NCBI RefSeq assembly: GCF_014905555.1
Contig: NZ_BNGS01000016.1
Location: forward strand, 1-64,000
Reading direction: 5' to 3'
Source of the DNA: Streptomyces sp. Y2F8-2
GTDB lineage: Bacteria; Actinomycetota; Actinomycetes; Streptomycetales; Streptomycetaceae
DNA: 64,000 bases
Shown: in pieces, positions 41,613 through 50,394 of the stretch
How positions within the stretch are numbered: position 1 is the stretch's first letter
Layout of the letters: each line of letters starts with the position of its first letter
The notes under the pieces: model-generated
The model's database searches: none
Seen by the model: the letters and a program-made list of their open reading frames with translations, nothing else
Told to the model about the DNA's origin: nothing
Position numbers and translations under genes: made by a program

Positions 41613-42377
41613 TCAGGATTCCGCCTCCAGCTCGGCGAGCCGGGCGACGTCCTCCTCGTCCAGTTCGGCCAACGCCAGCAGCTGGTCCGGCGTGACGCCG
41701 TCCGGGATCGGGACCGGGGCCGGGGTTCTGAGCGGCGGCTGCCAGCCGGCCTCGGGCGTCCAGCGCCGTACGACTCGTGCCGGGGCCCCCGCCACCACGG
41801 CGTGGTCCGGTACGACGCCCCGTACCACCGCTCCGGCCGCCACCACCACGTTCCGCCCGATCCGCGCCCCCGGCAGGATCACCGCGCCCGTGCCGATCCA
41901 GCAGCCCGGCCCGATCTCCACCGGCTCCATGCGGGGCCACTGCTTGCCGATCGGCTCATGGGGATCGTCGTAGGAGTGGTTGGTGGAGGTCACATAGACG
42001 TACGGCCCGAAGTAGCAGTCGCTGCCGATCGTGACCGTGGTGTCGGCGATGACATGGCTGCCCCGGCCGAGGACCACACCGTCGCCGATGCACAGGATCG
42101 GGTCCGGGCCGAGGTCCAGGTCGGGCATGAGCCCCGCGGTCAGCGTGACCTGCTCGCCGATGATGCAGTGGGCGCCGAGGTGGATCCAGGGCTCGCCGAA
42201 GACCGTGCCGAGCGGGAAGGCGAGTCTGGTAGCTGTTCCCATCGCGCCGAAGCGGAAGCGCCCGGGGCGCTCAGCGGTGACGGACCCTGTGCGCTGCATC
42301 CAGGCCCAGCCCGCGTGAACGGCGCGCTGCGCGAGGCCACGGCGCCATGATGAGAACGTGTTCCTGCTCCTGAGCAC
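41613..42377 (-). CDS. Hexapeptide-repeat acyltransferase-like protein
   Basis: 254 residues. The centre is a left-handed beta-helix of hexapeptide repeats (IHLGAHCIIGEQVTLTAG; VVLGRGSHVIADTTVTIGSD; PVEIGPGCWIGTGAVILPGA). VTSTNHSYDDPHEPIG supplies the histidine expected at the acyl-CoA site of LbH acetyltransferases. A GTG start at 42377, with GGTAAG nearby, is preferred because earlier codons run into the divergent gene. The C-terminal tail is acidic. The acceptor (sugar or other) is unknown. Confidence 0.8.
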   Translation of the reverse strand: MLRSRNTFSSWRRGLAQRAVHAGWAWMQRTGSVTAERPGRFRFGAMGTATRLAFPLGTVFGEPWIHLGAHCIIGEQVTLTAGLMPDLDLGPDPILCIGDGVVLGRGSHVIADTTVTIGSDCYFGPYVYVTSTNHSYDDPHEPIGKQWPRMEPVEIGPGCWIGTGAVILPGARIGRNVVVAAGAVVRGVVPDHAVVAGAPARVVRRWTPEAGWQPPLRTPAPVPIPDGVTPDQLLALAELDEEDVARLAELEAES

Positions 42378-42483
42378 CCGCTTACCGTAATCGGCCGGGA
42401 TCGGGGCCGGGCGTCCGGGCGCCTGTGATCTTCGCCCCACCGGTGGCGTACGGTGCCGGTGTACCGACCACGAGGAGACGACC

Positions 42484-43017
42484 ATGACGCAGAGGGCGCT
42501 GATAACGGGGATCGGCGGAAGGGATCCCAAGGTGGATCAGGAGGCGTTCGTGTCTCCCACGTCGGTGGTGATCGGGGACGTGACGCTGCACGCGGGCGCG
42601 AGCGTCTGGTACGGCGCGGTACTGCGCGGCGACGTCGAGCGGATCGCCGTCGGTGCGAGCAGCAACGTCCAGGACAACTGCACGCTGCACGCCGATCCGG
42701 GCTTCCCGGTCACCGTCGGCGAACGGGTCTCCATCGGGCACAACGCGGTGGTCCACGGCGCGACCGTGGAGGACGACTGCCTGATCGGCATGGGCGCCAC
42801 CGTCCTCAACGGCGCGGTCATCGGCGCGGGCTCCCTGGTCGCCGCCCAGGCCCTGGTCCCGCAGGGCATGCAGGTTCCCCCGGGCTCACTGGTGGCGGGC
42901 GTACCCGCGAAGGTCAAGCGGGAGCTGACGCCCGAGGAGCGGGAGGTCATCACACTGAACGGCACGATGTACGCGGACCTGGCGCGTGCGCACCGCGAGG
43001 TGCACGAGGAGAAGTGA
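42484..43017 (+). CDS. Gamma-carbonic-anhydrase-like hexapeptide protein
   Basis: 177 residues, a left-handed beta-helix of the YrdA/PaaY/gamma-CA group. The metal ligands are visible as His in NCTLHADPG and in SIGHNAVVHGATVEDDC. VWYGAVLRGDVERIAVGASS and VAGVPAKVKRELTPEE are standard. Bacterial members bind zinc; only some are active carbonic anhydrases. It is divergent from the acyltransferase and ends three bases from the convergent DedA gene. Confidence 0.88.
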   Translation: MTQRALITGIGGRDPKVDQEAFVSPTSVVIGDVTLHAGASVWYGAVLRGDVERIAVGASSNVQDNCTLHADPGFPVTVGERVSIGHNAVVHGATVEDDCLIGMGATVLNGAVIGAGSLVAAQALVPQGMQVPPGSLVAGVPAKVKRELTPEEREVITLNGTMYADLARAHREVHEEK

Positions 43018-43020
43018 GGC

Positions 43021-43680
43021 TCACTCGGAGGCCGGTACGGTCTCCGGTTCCGTCTCCTGCTCACCGGCCGCCGCTCTGTTCGCCTTGCCGGCCTTGCGCT
43101 TCACGATCAGCATCGAGGCGAGGCCGATCAGCGCCGCCGCCACCAGCCCGAGGTAGGAGAACTTCTTCAGCCAGGACTCGGCGACGACACCCACGTAGTA
43201 GATGACCGCGGTGGTGCCGCCCGCCCAGACGACGCCCCCCAGGAAGTTCGCGATCAGGAACTTCCAGTACGGCATCCGCAGCACCCCGGCGAGCGGCCCG
43301 GCGAAGATCCGCAGCAGGGCGACGAAACGGCCGAAGAAGACCGCCCACATGCCCCACTTCTCGAAGGACCGCTCGGCGGTCGCGACATGGCCCTCGCCGA
43401 AGTGCTTGGGGAACTTCTTCCCGAGCCAGGCCAGCAGCGGCCGTCCGCCCTTGCGGCCGATCGCGTAACCGATCGAGTCACCGACGACGGCGCCGACGCT
43501 CGCGCACGCCCCGAGGACCACCGGGTTGATGTCGCTGTGCTGGGAGGACAGCAGGGCCGCCGACACCAGGACGATCTCGCCGGGCAGCGGGATGCCCAGG
43601 CTCTCCAGACCGATGACCAGCGCCACCACGGCGTAGACGGCGGCCGCTGGGACCGTGTCGAGCCACTCCTGGACGTGCAC
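43021..43680 (-). CDS. DedA-family membrane protein
   Basis: 219 residues. VALVIGLESLGIPLPGEIVL, VGAVVGDSIGYAIGRKGGRP, FEKWGMWAVFFGRFVALLRI and FAGPLAGVLRMPYWKFLIAN are the DedA signature segments with the re-entrant helix. DedA proteins flip undecaprenyl-phosphate or phospholipids and support envelope homeostasis. A GTG start at 43680 with an AGGAGGAAC-type site is preferred to a much longer frame with no homology. The basic tail ends in a Glu-rich stretch. Confidence 0.9.
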   Translation of the reverse strand: MHVQEWLDTVPAAAVYAVVALVIGLESLGIPLPGEIVLVSAALLSSQHSDINPVVLGACASVGAVVGDSIGYAIGRKGGRPLLAWLGKKFPKHFGEGHVATAERSFEKWGMWAVFFGRFVALLRIFAGPLAGVLRMPYWKFLIANFLGGVVWAGGTTAVIYYVGVVAESWLKKFSYLGLVAAALIGLASMLIVKRKAGKANRAAAGEQETEPETVPASE

Positions 43681-44370
43681 CGCCGGTTCCTCCCCGATTC
43701 GCGTCCCTGCCTTCACGGCGCGCGCGGGCCCGGCCGGCACCGCACACGCCGTGAAGCCTACCGGCTCAGCCGGCCGTGCCGCCGTCCCTGGAATCGCACT
43801 GGTGGTCGTGTCCGACGGTGGCACTCAGGGTGTTCCCGCCCTGGGAGGCCGTCGTCAGGGAGAGGACGAGACCCGGTCGGCCGGGCACGGCGAATCTCCC
43901 CCGCGGCGCGCGGCACCCCGTCCCGGGCGAGCCCCGGTACGGAGAAGGCAAAGAGCCGCCCTTCGATCGTGTTCGCCCCCGTCCGCGACAAGAACCGGAG
44001 CGGCGCGCACCGGCGAGGGTGGGCGCCGCGGAGCCCGCCGGCCGTCCCGCGTGAGCCATTCGGCCCGCAGGGAATGCGGAAACGATGCTGTTCAAATATC
44101 CACGTCACGCAGGCGGTTGATAGTTCAATGGGCCCGCTGCAATACTCCGCATCCGGCCCCGTCACCACCCCGGACAGGGTCGCCCGGCCTTGCCGTGAAT
44201 CCGAGGACGAGGGCGCCACAAACCCCCCACAAAGTCCGCACAAAAGCCCGGCTTCGGCACCCCCAGAAGTTCTCGGCGGGCCCTTCCTCCAGGGCCGACC
44301 CGTCCCTGGTTACGCAATCTGACCTGCTCAGAAGACGGCAGCGCGGCACACGCAGCGAAGAAGGTGCGTC
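43681..44370. other. Gene-free region with a promoter candidate
   Basis: 690 bases upstream of the DUF485 gene. Frames on both strands look like composition runs; a minus frame ending near 43766 shows no family motif. It contains a sigma-HrdB-like promoter at 44117-44146, leaving a leader of about 220 bases before the DUF485 start. Confidence 0.45.
44117..44146 (+). promoter_or_regulatory. Vegetative-type promoter candidate for the symporter operon
   Basis: A TTGATA -35 box (44117-44122) and an AATACT -10 box (44141-44146) stand 18 bases apart. They point toward the DUF485/symporter genes. Confidence 0.45.
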
Positions 44371-44772
44371 ATGAACGGTTATCCACCGCCACCCGCCGAC
44401 TGGTCTCCCCCGGCAGCGGATTCCACGAGAGTTCCGTCCCTTTACGAGCATCCCGATTTCCAGTCGATTCGCGGAGCCTTCCGCGCCTTCGCTGCCGTCG
44501 CGGTGACGCTTGTCGTGGGCGGTTTCCTGCTCTACGTGTTGTTGTCGAGTTTCGCCCCGGGTGTGATGAACCAGCCTCTGGCCGGTCATCTCACCGTGGG
44601 CCTGGCGCTCGGCCTCGCCCAGTTCGCCGTGATGGCCCTCGCGGTGTGGCGCTACACCGTGCACATGAGCCGGCGCGTCGACCCGGCGGCGCGCCGACTG
44701 CGCAACGAGCTGGAGCGCGCCGACGCCCGTGGGACCAGCGAGCCGCAGGCCAGGGGGTTCGGCACATGGTGA
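44371..44772 (+). CDS. DUF485 membrane protein, partner of the solute symporter
   Basis: 133 residues with two helices. VPSLYEHPDFQSIRGAFRAF is the DUF485 opening, then VAVTLVVGGFLLYVLLSSFA and HLTVGLALGLAQFAVMALAV. DUF485 proteins are almost always encoded beside ActP/MctC-type sodium:solute symporters, as here. GAAGG lies before the ATG. Its end overlaps the symporter start by seven bases. Confidence 0.93.
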   Translation: MNGYPPPPADWSPPAADSTRVPSLYEHPDFQSIRGAFRAFAAVAVTLVVGGFLLYVLLSSFAPGVMNQPLAGHLTVGLALGLAQFAVMALAVWRYTVHMSRRVDPAARRLRNELERADARGTSEPQARGFGTW

Positions 44773-46376
44773 CGGTCTCCGCGAGCGTCGTGAACCGGTT
44801 CAGCCTGCAACTGACGTTCGTCCTCTTCCTGTCCGTCGTCGTGGTGACCCTGTTCACGGCGCTGCTGACGGCTCCTCAGCGCGACGAGATCAGCGAGTTC
44901 TACCTCGGCAACCGGAACATGTCGCCGCTGCGCAACGGCCTGGCGATGTGCGGCGACTACCTGTCGGCGGCGACCCTCCTCGGCAGTACGGGCCTGGTCG
45001 CGCTCACCGGTTACGACGGACTGCTGTACCTGGGCGGGACCACGGTCGCCTGGGTGGCGGTGCTGCTGGTCGTCGCCGAACCCCTGCACAACTCCGGGAG
45101 GTTCACCCTCGGCGACACCCTGGCGCTGCGCCTGCCCCGTCTCCAGCGGCCGGTGCGCCTGGCCCTCGCCGTCTGCACCCTGGTCATCACCACGCTCTAC
45201 CTGGTGGCCCAACTCATCGGCAGCGTGGCCCTGCTGACCCAGTTCGTGGGTGAGCCGAGCCGGGCCGTCCGCACTCTGTGCGTGATCGCCATCGGCACCA
45301 TCGTCATCGTCTACGCCGCGCTCGGCGGCATGCCCGGTGCGACCTTCATCCAGGTCGTCAAGGCCGTGATGCTGGTGTCCGGCGTGGCGATCATGGCGGT
45401 CCTGGTACTGACCCGCTTCCACTGGAACGTCAACGCGCTGCTGTCGGCCGCCGCCCGGGGCAGCGGCCTCGGGCAGCGCTTCCTGGAGTCCGGGCTGCGC
45501 TACGGCGCCGGGACCACCAGCAAGCTCGACTTCTTCAGTCTGGAGCTGGCCATCGTCCTGGGCCTCGCCGCGCTCCCCCACGTGGTGATGCGCCTGCTCG
45601 CTCCCCGCACCAACCGTGTGCTGCGCACGTCGGTCGTCTGGGCCATGGGGCTCGTCGGCTTCGTCTGCCTCGCCGCCGGCATCCTCGGACTGGGCGCGAC
45701 GGCGATCCTGGGGCGGGAGTACATCGCGAAGATCGACCCCAGGGGCGACGCGACCGTCCTGCTGCTCGCCCAGTCCCTCGGCGGCGGCCTGCTCACCGCG
45801 CTGATCTCCTGTCTGGCCTTCGTGACCCTGCTCGCGGTCGCGGCCGGACTCACTTTGGCCGCCGCCTCCTCGCTCGCCCACGACCTCTATGGCGAGGTCA
45901 TCCGCAAGGGGCAGGCGACCCAGACCGAGGAGCTGGGCGTGGCGCGGATGGCGGCGGCCGTCATCGGTGTCCTCGGCATGCTGCTGGCCCTGCTGCCGTG
46001 GGAGATCAGCACGGCCAGTCTGGCCTTCCTCGCCTTCGCCATCGCAGCGTCGGCGATCTTGCCGGCCCTGGTCTACAGCCTGTTCTGGCGCCGCTTCTCC
46101 GCGCACGGGGCGCTGCTCAGCCTGTACGGCGGCCTGGCCTGCTCGGTGCTGCTGGTGGTGTTCTCGCCGGTGCTGTCCGGCTCCCCCACGTCGGTGTATC
46201 CACATATCGACTTCGCCTGGTTCCCGCTGCAGAACCCGGGCATCGTCTCGATCCCGGCGGGATTCCTGCTGGGGTGGCTGGGGAGCGTGCGGCGACCGCA
46301 GCAGGAGCCGTCGGAGTACGAGGAGTTCGAGATCCGCACGCTGGTGGGCACGGCGCCCCGCGCGGCCCGGGACTGA
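44766..46376 (+). CDS. Sodium:solute symporter (ActP/MctC type)
   Basis: 536 residues, about 13 helices. ISEFYLGNRNMSPLRNGLAM, CGDYLSAATLLGSTGLVALT and YDGLLYLGGTTVAWVAVLLV match acetate/monocarboxylate symporters. SLAHDLYGEVIRKG, an ASSLAHDLY-type loop, is diagnostic for this branch. It likely takes up acetate, pyruvate or similar acids with sodium or protons. The ATG at 44766 overlaps the DUF485 stop; GTG 44769 is an alternative. Confidence 0.9.
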   Translation: MVTVSASVVNRFSLQLTFVLFLSVVVVTLFTALLTAPQRDEISEFYLGNRNMSPLRNGLAMCGDYLSAATLLGSTGLVALTGYDGLLYLGGTTVAWVAVLLVVAEPLHNSGRFTLGDTLALRLPRLQRPVRLALAVCTLVITTLYLVAQLIGSVALLTQFVGEPSRAVRTLCVIAIGTIVIVYAALGGMPGATFIQVVKAVMLVSGVAIMAVLVLTRFHWNVNALLSAAARGSGLGQRFLESGLRYGAGTTSKLDFFSLELAIVLGLAALPHVVMRLLAPRTNRVLRTSVVWAMGLVGFVCLAAGILGLGATAILGREYIAKIDPRGDATVLLLAQSLGGGLLTALISCLAFVTLLAVAAGLTLAAASSLAHDLYGEVIRKGQATQTEELGVARMAAAVIGVLGMLLALLPWEISTASLAFLAFAIAASAILPALVYSLFWRRFSAHGALLSLYGGLACSVLLVVFSPVLSGSPTSVYPHIDFAWFPLQNPGIVSIPAGFLLGWLGSVRRPQQEPSEYEEFEIRTLVGTAPRAARD

Positions 46377-46599
46377 CCACTCCCTCCACCGTCCCGGCAC
46401 CGCCCGCCGCGGAAAGGCCCCGGCCAGGGCGAACGCGCCCGGCCGGGGCCTTCGCCGCACGGCGGCCTGTGGTCGAGGCCACCGGCCCGGTCATGGGACG
46501 ACCATCGGGGCGGCCCTTGGCGTGCGCGACGCCGTGTCCGCCCGCGGCGAGCATGGCGACCAGCCCGAGTCGGCCGCCAGGGAGCGGCCGTGGCCCGGC
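46377..46599. other. Spacer after the symporter, no gene
   Basis: The stretch holds an imperfect inverted repeat around CCCCGGCC and GGCCGGGGCC (about 46418-46450), suitable as a symporter terminator. No credible coding frame was seen. Confidence 0.4.
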
Positions 46600-46760
46600 T
46601 CGGCGGCACCTCCACCGTGCCCATGGCCCCGCCCCGGCGTGGCGCATGTCGTGGTGGACGAAGGAGTAGTGGCCTGCCGCCGGGAACGTGGTCTCGACGA
46701 AGCCGCCCTGGGCCACGGCGAGGTCCAGCACCTGCGAGCCGCCCGACATCCGGATCGGCC
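46600..46760 (-). pseudogene. Multicopper oxidase C-terminal fragment
   Basis: The minus strand reads GGSQVLDLAVAQGGFVETTF then PAAGHYSFVHHDMRHAGAG; in the next frame it continues as AMGTVEV. This is the C-terminal cupredoxin segment of two- or three-domain copper oxidases and nitrite reductases, with the type 1 copper histidines. One base is out of register between HAGAG and AMGTVEV. Nothing recognisable remains upstream. I read it as a decayed gene fragment. Confidence 0.65.
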
Positions 46761-47030
46761 GACAGTCGGCATCCGGCATCGGGCGGAGCCGTCGCGGCGG
46801 CCGATGAGCCCATCGACACCGGCCGGGGGTCCCTGGTTCCGGCCATCACGACAGGGCCGGACAGGCGTGATGCCCGGCCACAGCGCTCCCGACCTGGCCA
46901 CCGCGACCGGCCGTATCCGTCAGAACGGAACAGGCCAAGACAAGATCGGCCCTGATTCGGGCAAGACGGCAGCTTCTTCCCGGCGATCGCCCATGATGTG
47001 TCACTCGACAGGCGCTCGGAGTGACGGGAT
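46761..47030. other. Spacer upstream of the NACHT gene pair
   Basis: No recognisable coding sequence. It should contain the promoter of the 47031 gene; I could not assign boxes with confidence. Confidence 0.3.
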
Positions 47031-47531
47031 GTGAGCGGTGTGGTGATCGAAGCCGGTGTGGTCACGGGATACGTGATCGCGTGGGCGGTGCGCAAGGCGC
47101 GTCGAGCGGCGGGGCGGCTGGACGGCGAAGTCGACGCGGCGATCGATGCCGGGTTGGACAAGCTGCATGAGGTGGTGGCAGGCAAGCTGGCAGGTCACCC
47201 GGTGCTGAACGAACTCGAAGAGGAGGCCGCAGCCACGGCCGTCGGTGACAGCCACATCAGTGAGCTGACCCGTCAGCAGGTGGAACTGGCCGTCACTGCC
47301 GCGGCCGGCAAGGACGATGCCTTCGCGCGGGCGGTGACCGAGCTCGTGGACGCTGTGAGGGCCGGCGAGCAGGCCGGCGGCCAGAGTGTGCTCGGCCACG
47401 GCGGTGTGAACGTCGCCGGTGACGTCGACATCCGCGCCGACCACGGTTCCGCGGCGGCGTGGAACATCGGGACGGTGACGTTCGGTCGGACTCCGGCGGA
47501 CCCTCAGGGGCCGGGTCGTTCGCGCGACTGA
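47031..47531 (+). CDS. Small partner protein of the NACHT NTPase, unknown function
   Basis: 166 residues, GTG start with GGAG about ten bases upstream. A short hydrophobic N terminus (VIEAGVVTGYVIAWAVRKAR) could be a membrane anchor. A charged helical middle follows (EVDAAIDAGLDKLHEVVAGK; ARAVTELVDAVRAG), then a Gly/Val-rich beta tail (GGVNVAGDVDIRADHGSAAA then WNIGTVTFG). I recall similar proteins in streptomycetes sometimes labelled chromosome-partition-related, but no catalytic motif is visible. It overlaps the NACHT gene by 73 bases in another frame, so the two are almost certainly coexpressed. Confidence 0.75.
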   Translation: MSGVVIEAGVVTGYVIAWAVRKARRAAGRLDGEVDAAIDAGLDKLHEVVAGKLAGHPVLNELEEEAAATAVGDSHISELTRQQVELAVTAAAGKDDAFARAVTELVDAVRAGEQAGGQSVLGHGGVNVAGDVDIRADHGSAAAWNIGTVTFGRTPADPQGPGRSRD

Positions 47532-49672
47532 ACGCTCCCGGCTTTCTTTCCCGACGTCGCTCTCCGTCCCGCGGTCACGCTTCGGCAGACGCTCGAGCAC
47601 AGGGTGCCGGGGTCATCGCCTCGGGGACCGTCGCAGCCGGAACCATCGGGACCGTGAACCTGTTGTTCAGGCGCCGACGAGAGGATCTGGACACGGCTGC
47701 CCACCATCTCGCGACCGAATCCGGGCGCTTCTGGGGCGCTGAGAAAGGGGTGTACGACCTGGACGACAAGCCGTCCATCCCGGTCCAGTGGATCTGGGAC
47801 CGTCGCTTCTCCCGCCCGCGCGACGAGGTCCTCCCGGAGTCGGACAGCGACAGCGGTGTCGTCGACGACCTCTACACACAGGTCTACAGCCGGCTTCCCG
47901 GCCCCGCCCGCCTAGTTCTGCTGGGGCATGCGGGCACCGGCAAGTCGGCCGCCATGCTGCTCCTGCTGCTGGCCGCCCTCGACGACCGCGAGGAGAACCC
48001 GGACGTCAGGGTTCCCGTCTGGATCACGCTCAGCAGCTGGAACCCGCACGAGCGCCGGCTGCGTGAGCTGGCGGTCGAGGCGATGGAATGGCTGGTGCCT
48101 CATCTGCGCAAGGACTCCGTCTACGGCCCGGCAGCCGCGGCACGGCTGTTCGACGAGGGCCGGGTGGCACTGTTCCTCGACGGGCTCGACGAGATGCCCA
48201 AGGAGCTGCGCAAGGCGGCGATGACAGCCGTGGCCACCGAGGCCGGTGCCCTGCCGGTCGTGATCACCTGCCGGTCGGGCGAATACGTCAGGCCCACGGC
48301 ACCCGGCCGCAAGATCGCCGCTCCGGTGGTGCTCCAGCTGCGCCCGCTGCAGGCAGACGCCGTCGCCCACTACCTGACGAAGAGCAACGCGGGCGCTGAT
48401 CTGCCCGTCTGGCAGAACCTGGCCGACCACATCGTCGCCCACCCCGGCGGGCCGATGGCTCGCGCCCTGCAGACCCCGCTCTACGTGTCCTTGATGCACG
48501 CCGCCTATCCCGAGCCGGGCCCTGAGCACGACCCGGCCGAACTCCTGACGCTGGGCGACCACGACAAGATCCAGGAGACGGTCGTCGACCAGTTCCTCGA
48601 CCGGGTGTACCCCGACGCACCCGGAATTCCGGGCCCTTCGGACGAGCGCCGCCGCGACACTCTTCGCGGTTCCCGGCGCGGCCGGTGGTGGGCCCGCGCG
48701 ACGAGAAGGATCAGCGCCTGGAACCTGGCACGGCGCAGGCGCCGAGGGCTGCGCTTCCTCGAATGGACCGCGTTCCACCTGGGTGAAGGCACCGACCTGC
48801 GGTGGTGGCAGATACCGAACTGGGCGTCCCCGGACCGGCTCGCCGGGATGTGCATGGTCCCTGCCGCGCTGTCCACCACGGTGCTGTGCCTGCTCGGGGC
48901 ACTCGTCACGGGCGAGCGGTCCACGGTCCTGCTCGTCGGCATCGCGCTGGCCGCCTGCGGGTTCGGTGGCGTCTTCGGCGTCCTGGCGTTCAACCAACTG
49001 CATCGCGCAGGAGGCCGACCACTGGGCATGCGGCTCCGCAAGCCCACAGCCGCCGAGGCTCGATACGTCCTGGGCAAGGGGCTTACGCCGGCCGCGCCGT
49101 TCTTCTACGGCGCCTACCTCGCAAAAGGAGTCCTCGCGGGGCTGGGTGCGAGCCTGGGCATCTTCTTCTTCGGGGTCTTCGGCGGAGACCTGACCCCACA
49201 CGGTGAGGGCGGCCTGCTCGCCCTGTGGTCACAGCCGCTGACCGACGACACACGCATCAACGTGCCCCGGAGCTACCGCGGCGACTGGTTGCGTACCGTT
49301 TACGTCGTCCTCACCGCCACCATCGCCACCGGGCTGGTGACCGCCTTCGCCGGAGCCGTCGAGGGCGGCCCGTCCACGGGGTTGCGCTACGGCTGTGCCA
49401 TCGGCGCGGCCATGGGCTGGTTGCTCGGTCTCGGGCCTGCGGTCGTCCTACGGCTCACACCGGTCGTGGTGAGCCGGAGCCACGGCCTGGGGTACGGCTC
49501 GTTCACCCGTCACCTGCGCACGGCACACCGGCTGAAGGTGATCCGGCAGGCGGGCGTCGTGTACCAGTTCCGCCACACCGCCCTGCAGGCCCGTCTGCGG
49601 AGCCGGTACGAGGCCGTCACCTCGAACAGCCGCGGCTTGGAGCGGCCGGCACCGGCGGAGCGGTGCGACTGA
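47459..49672 (+). CDS. Membrane-bound NACHT-domain NTPase
   Basis: Up to 737 residues. The P-loop is LLGHAGTGKSAAMLLLL (G156-S163), and the NACHT Walker B is VALFLDGLDEMPKELRKA near residue 240. VVITCRSGEYVRP is the sensor strand. Residues about 90-115 (REDLDTAAHHLATESGRFW; IPVQW) are typical of the segment that precedes NACHT in actinobacterial proteins. Residues 460-675 contain about five hydrophobic helices, and the C terminus reads VIRQAGVVYQFRHTALQARL, a tail shared by these proteins. NACHT proteins are STAND ATPases that oligomerise on sensing a trigger; some bacterial ones block phage. The GTG at 47459 is the longest start and poorly supported; GTG 47654 is another choice. No effector nuclease or sensor repeat is visible. 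Confidence 0.85.
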   Translation: MEHRDGDVRSDSGGPSGAGSFARLNAPGFLSRRRSPSRGHASADARAQGAGVIASGTVAAGTIGTVNLLFRRRREDLDTAAHHLATESGRFWGAEKGVYDLDDKPSIPVQWIWDRRFSRPRDEVLPESDSDSGVVDDLYTQVYSRLPGPARLVLLGHAGTGKSAAMLLLLLAALDDREENPDVRVPVWITLSSWNPHERRLRELAVEAMEWLVPHLRKDSVYGPAAAARLFDEGRVALFLDGLDEMPKELRKAAMTAVATEAGALPVVITCRSGEYVRPTAPGRKIAAPVVLQLRPLQADAVAHYLTKSNAGADLPVWQNLADHIVAHPGGPMARALQTPLYVSLMHAAYPEPGPEHDPAELLTLGDHDKIQETVVDQFLDRVYPDAPGIPGPSDERRRDTLRGSRRGRWWARATRRISAWNLARRRRRGLRFLEWTAFHLGEGTDLRWWQIPNWASPDRLAGMCMVPAALSTTVLCLLGALVTGERSTVLLVGIALAACGFGGVFGVLAFNQLHRAGGRPLGMRLRKPTAAEARYVLGKGLTPAAPFFYGAYLAKGVLAGLGASLGIFFFGVFGGDLTPHGEGGLLALWSQPLTDDTRINVPRSYRGDWLRTVYVVLTATIATGLVTAFAGAVEGGPSTGLRYGCAIGAAMGWLLGLGPAVVLRLTPVVVSRSHGLGYGSFTRHLRTAHRLKVIRQAGVVYQFRHTALQARLRSRYEAVTSNSRGLERPAPAERCD

Positions 49673-49689
49673 CCGCATGCCCGGGTCAC

Positions 49690-50394
49690 CTAGACGATCG
49701 GGTCGCTCGGGCGGTCTTGTGCCTGTGCGAGCCGACGTACGAGGAGATAGGTCCGCTGGCTGGGGTGCTCGTGTCCGGGGTGTGGGGCTCGGTCGAGTCG
49801 TGCGGTGAGGGTGAGGCCCGCTTGGGCCAGGGCCGCCGTTTCGGCGACCGGGTCGAGGAAGCGGAAGGTGAGGTCGACGGGGCGGTCCCACCATTCGGTG
49901 AGGTGTGTTGCCTGTCCGGGGCGGGTGTCGCCGTCGCTGGTGTGGAAGGCGAGGAGGGCATGGCCGTCAGGGCGCAGCACGCGGGCGAATTCCCTGTAGG
50001 CGGCGGCTCGTCGGGTCTGGTTCAGGTGGATCACGGCGTACCAGCACAGGATGCCGCTCACCGTCCGCGAGCGGATCGGCAGCGCGGTCATGTCCGCAGC
50101 GGCGAACGGCAGGGAGGTGGTGTGGTGCGCGATGGTGCACATGGCAGGCGACAGGTCGACGCCGAAGGTACGGGCCCCGCGGCGGGCCAGGTGGGCTGTT
50201 GCGTGGCCCGGGCCGCAGCCGATGTCCACGATCGGTCCGTCGGCGGCCAGTTCGGCGAAGGCGTCCAGCAGGGCGCGGTCGAGGGGCTTGCCCTGGAGTT
50301 CGTCGCCGATCTCGGCGGCGTAGCGTTCGGCCACCGTGTCGTAGCTGCGGCGTGTCACGGCGGACGCCGCGGTGTGCGGGCGAGGCGCTGTCAT
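49690..50394 (-). CDS. Class I SAM-dependent methyltransferase
   Basis: 234 residues. Motif I is GPIVDIGCGPGHATAHLARR, followed by GVDLSPAMCTIAHHTTSLPF and FARVLRPDGHALLAFHTSDG. This is the UbiE/small-molecule type of methyltransferase. The acceptor cannot be told from sequence. The ATG overlaps the stop of the upstream hydrolase-GNAT fusion by four bases, so it is cotranslated with it. The gene ends 17 bases from the convergent NACHT gene. Confidence 0.9.
   Translation of the reverse strand: MTAPRPHTAASAVTRRSYDTVAERYAAEIGDELQGKPLDRALLDAFAELAADGPIVDIGCGPGHATAHLARRGARTFGVDLSPAMCTIAHHTTSLPFAAADMTALPIRSRTVSGILCWYAVIHLNQTRRAAAYREFARVLRPDGHALLAFHTSDGDTRPGQATHLTEWWDRPVDLTFRFLDPVAETAALAQAGLTLTARLDRAPHPGHEHPSQRTYLLVRRLAQAQDRPSDPIV

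Noticed and set aside
43758..44243. 161-codon minus-strand frame in the gene-free region
   Set aside because: No recognisable motifs, poor codon pattern and no good start.
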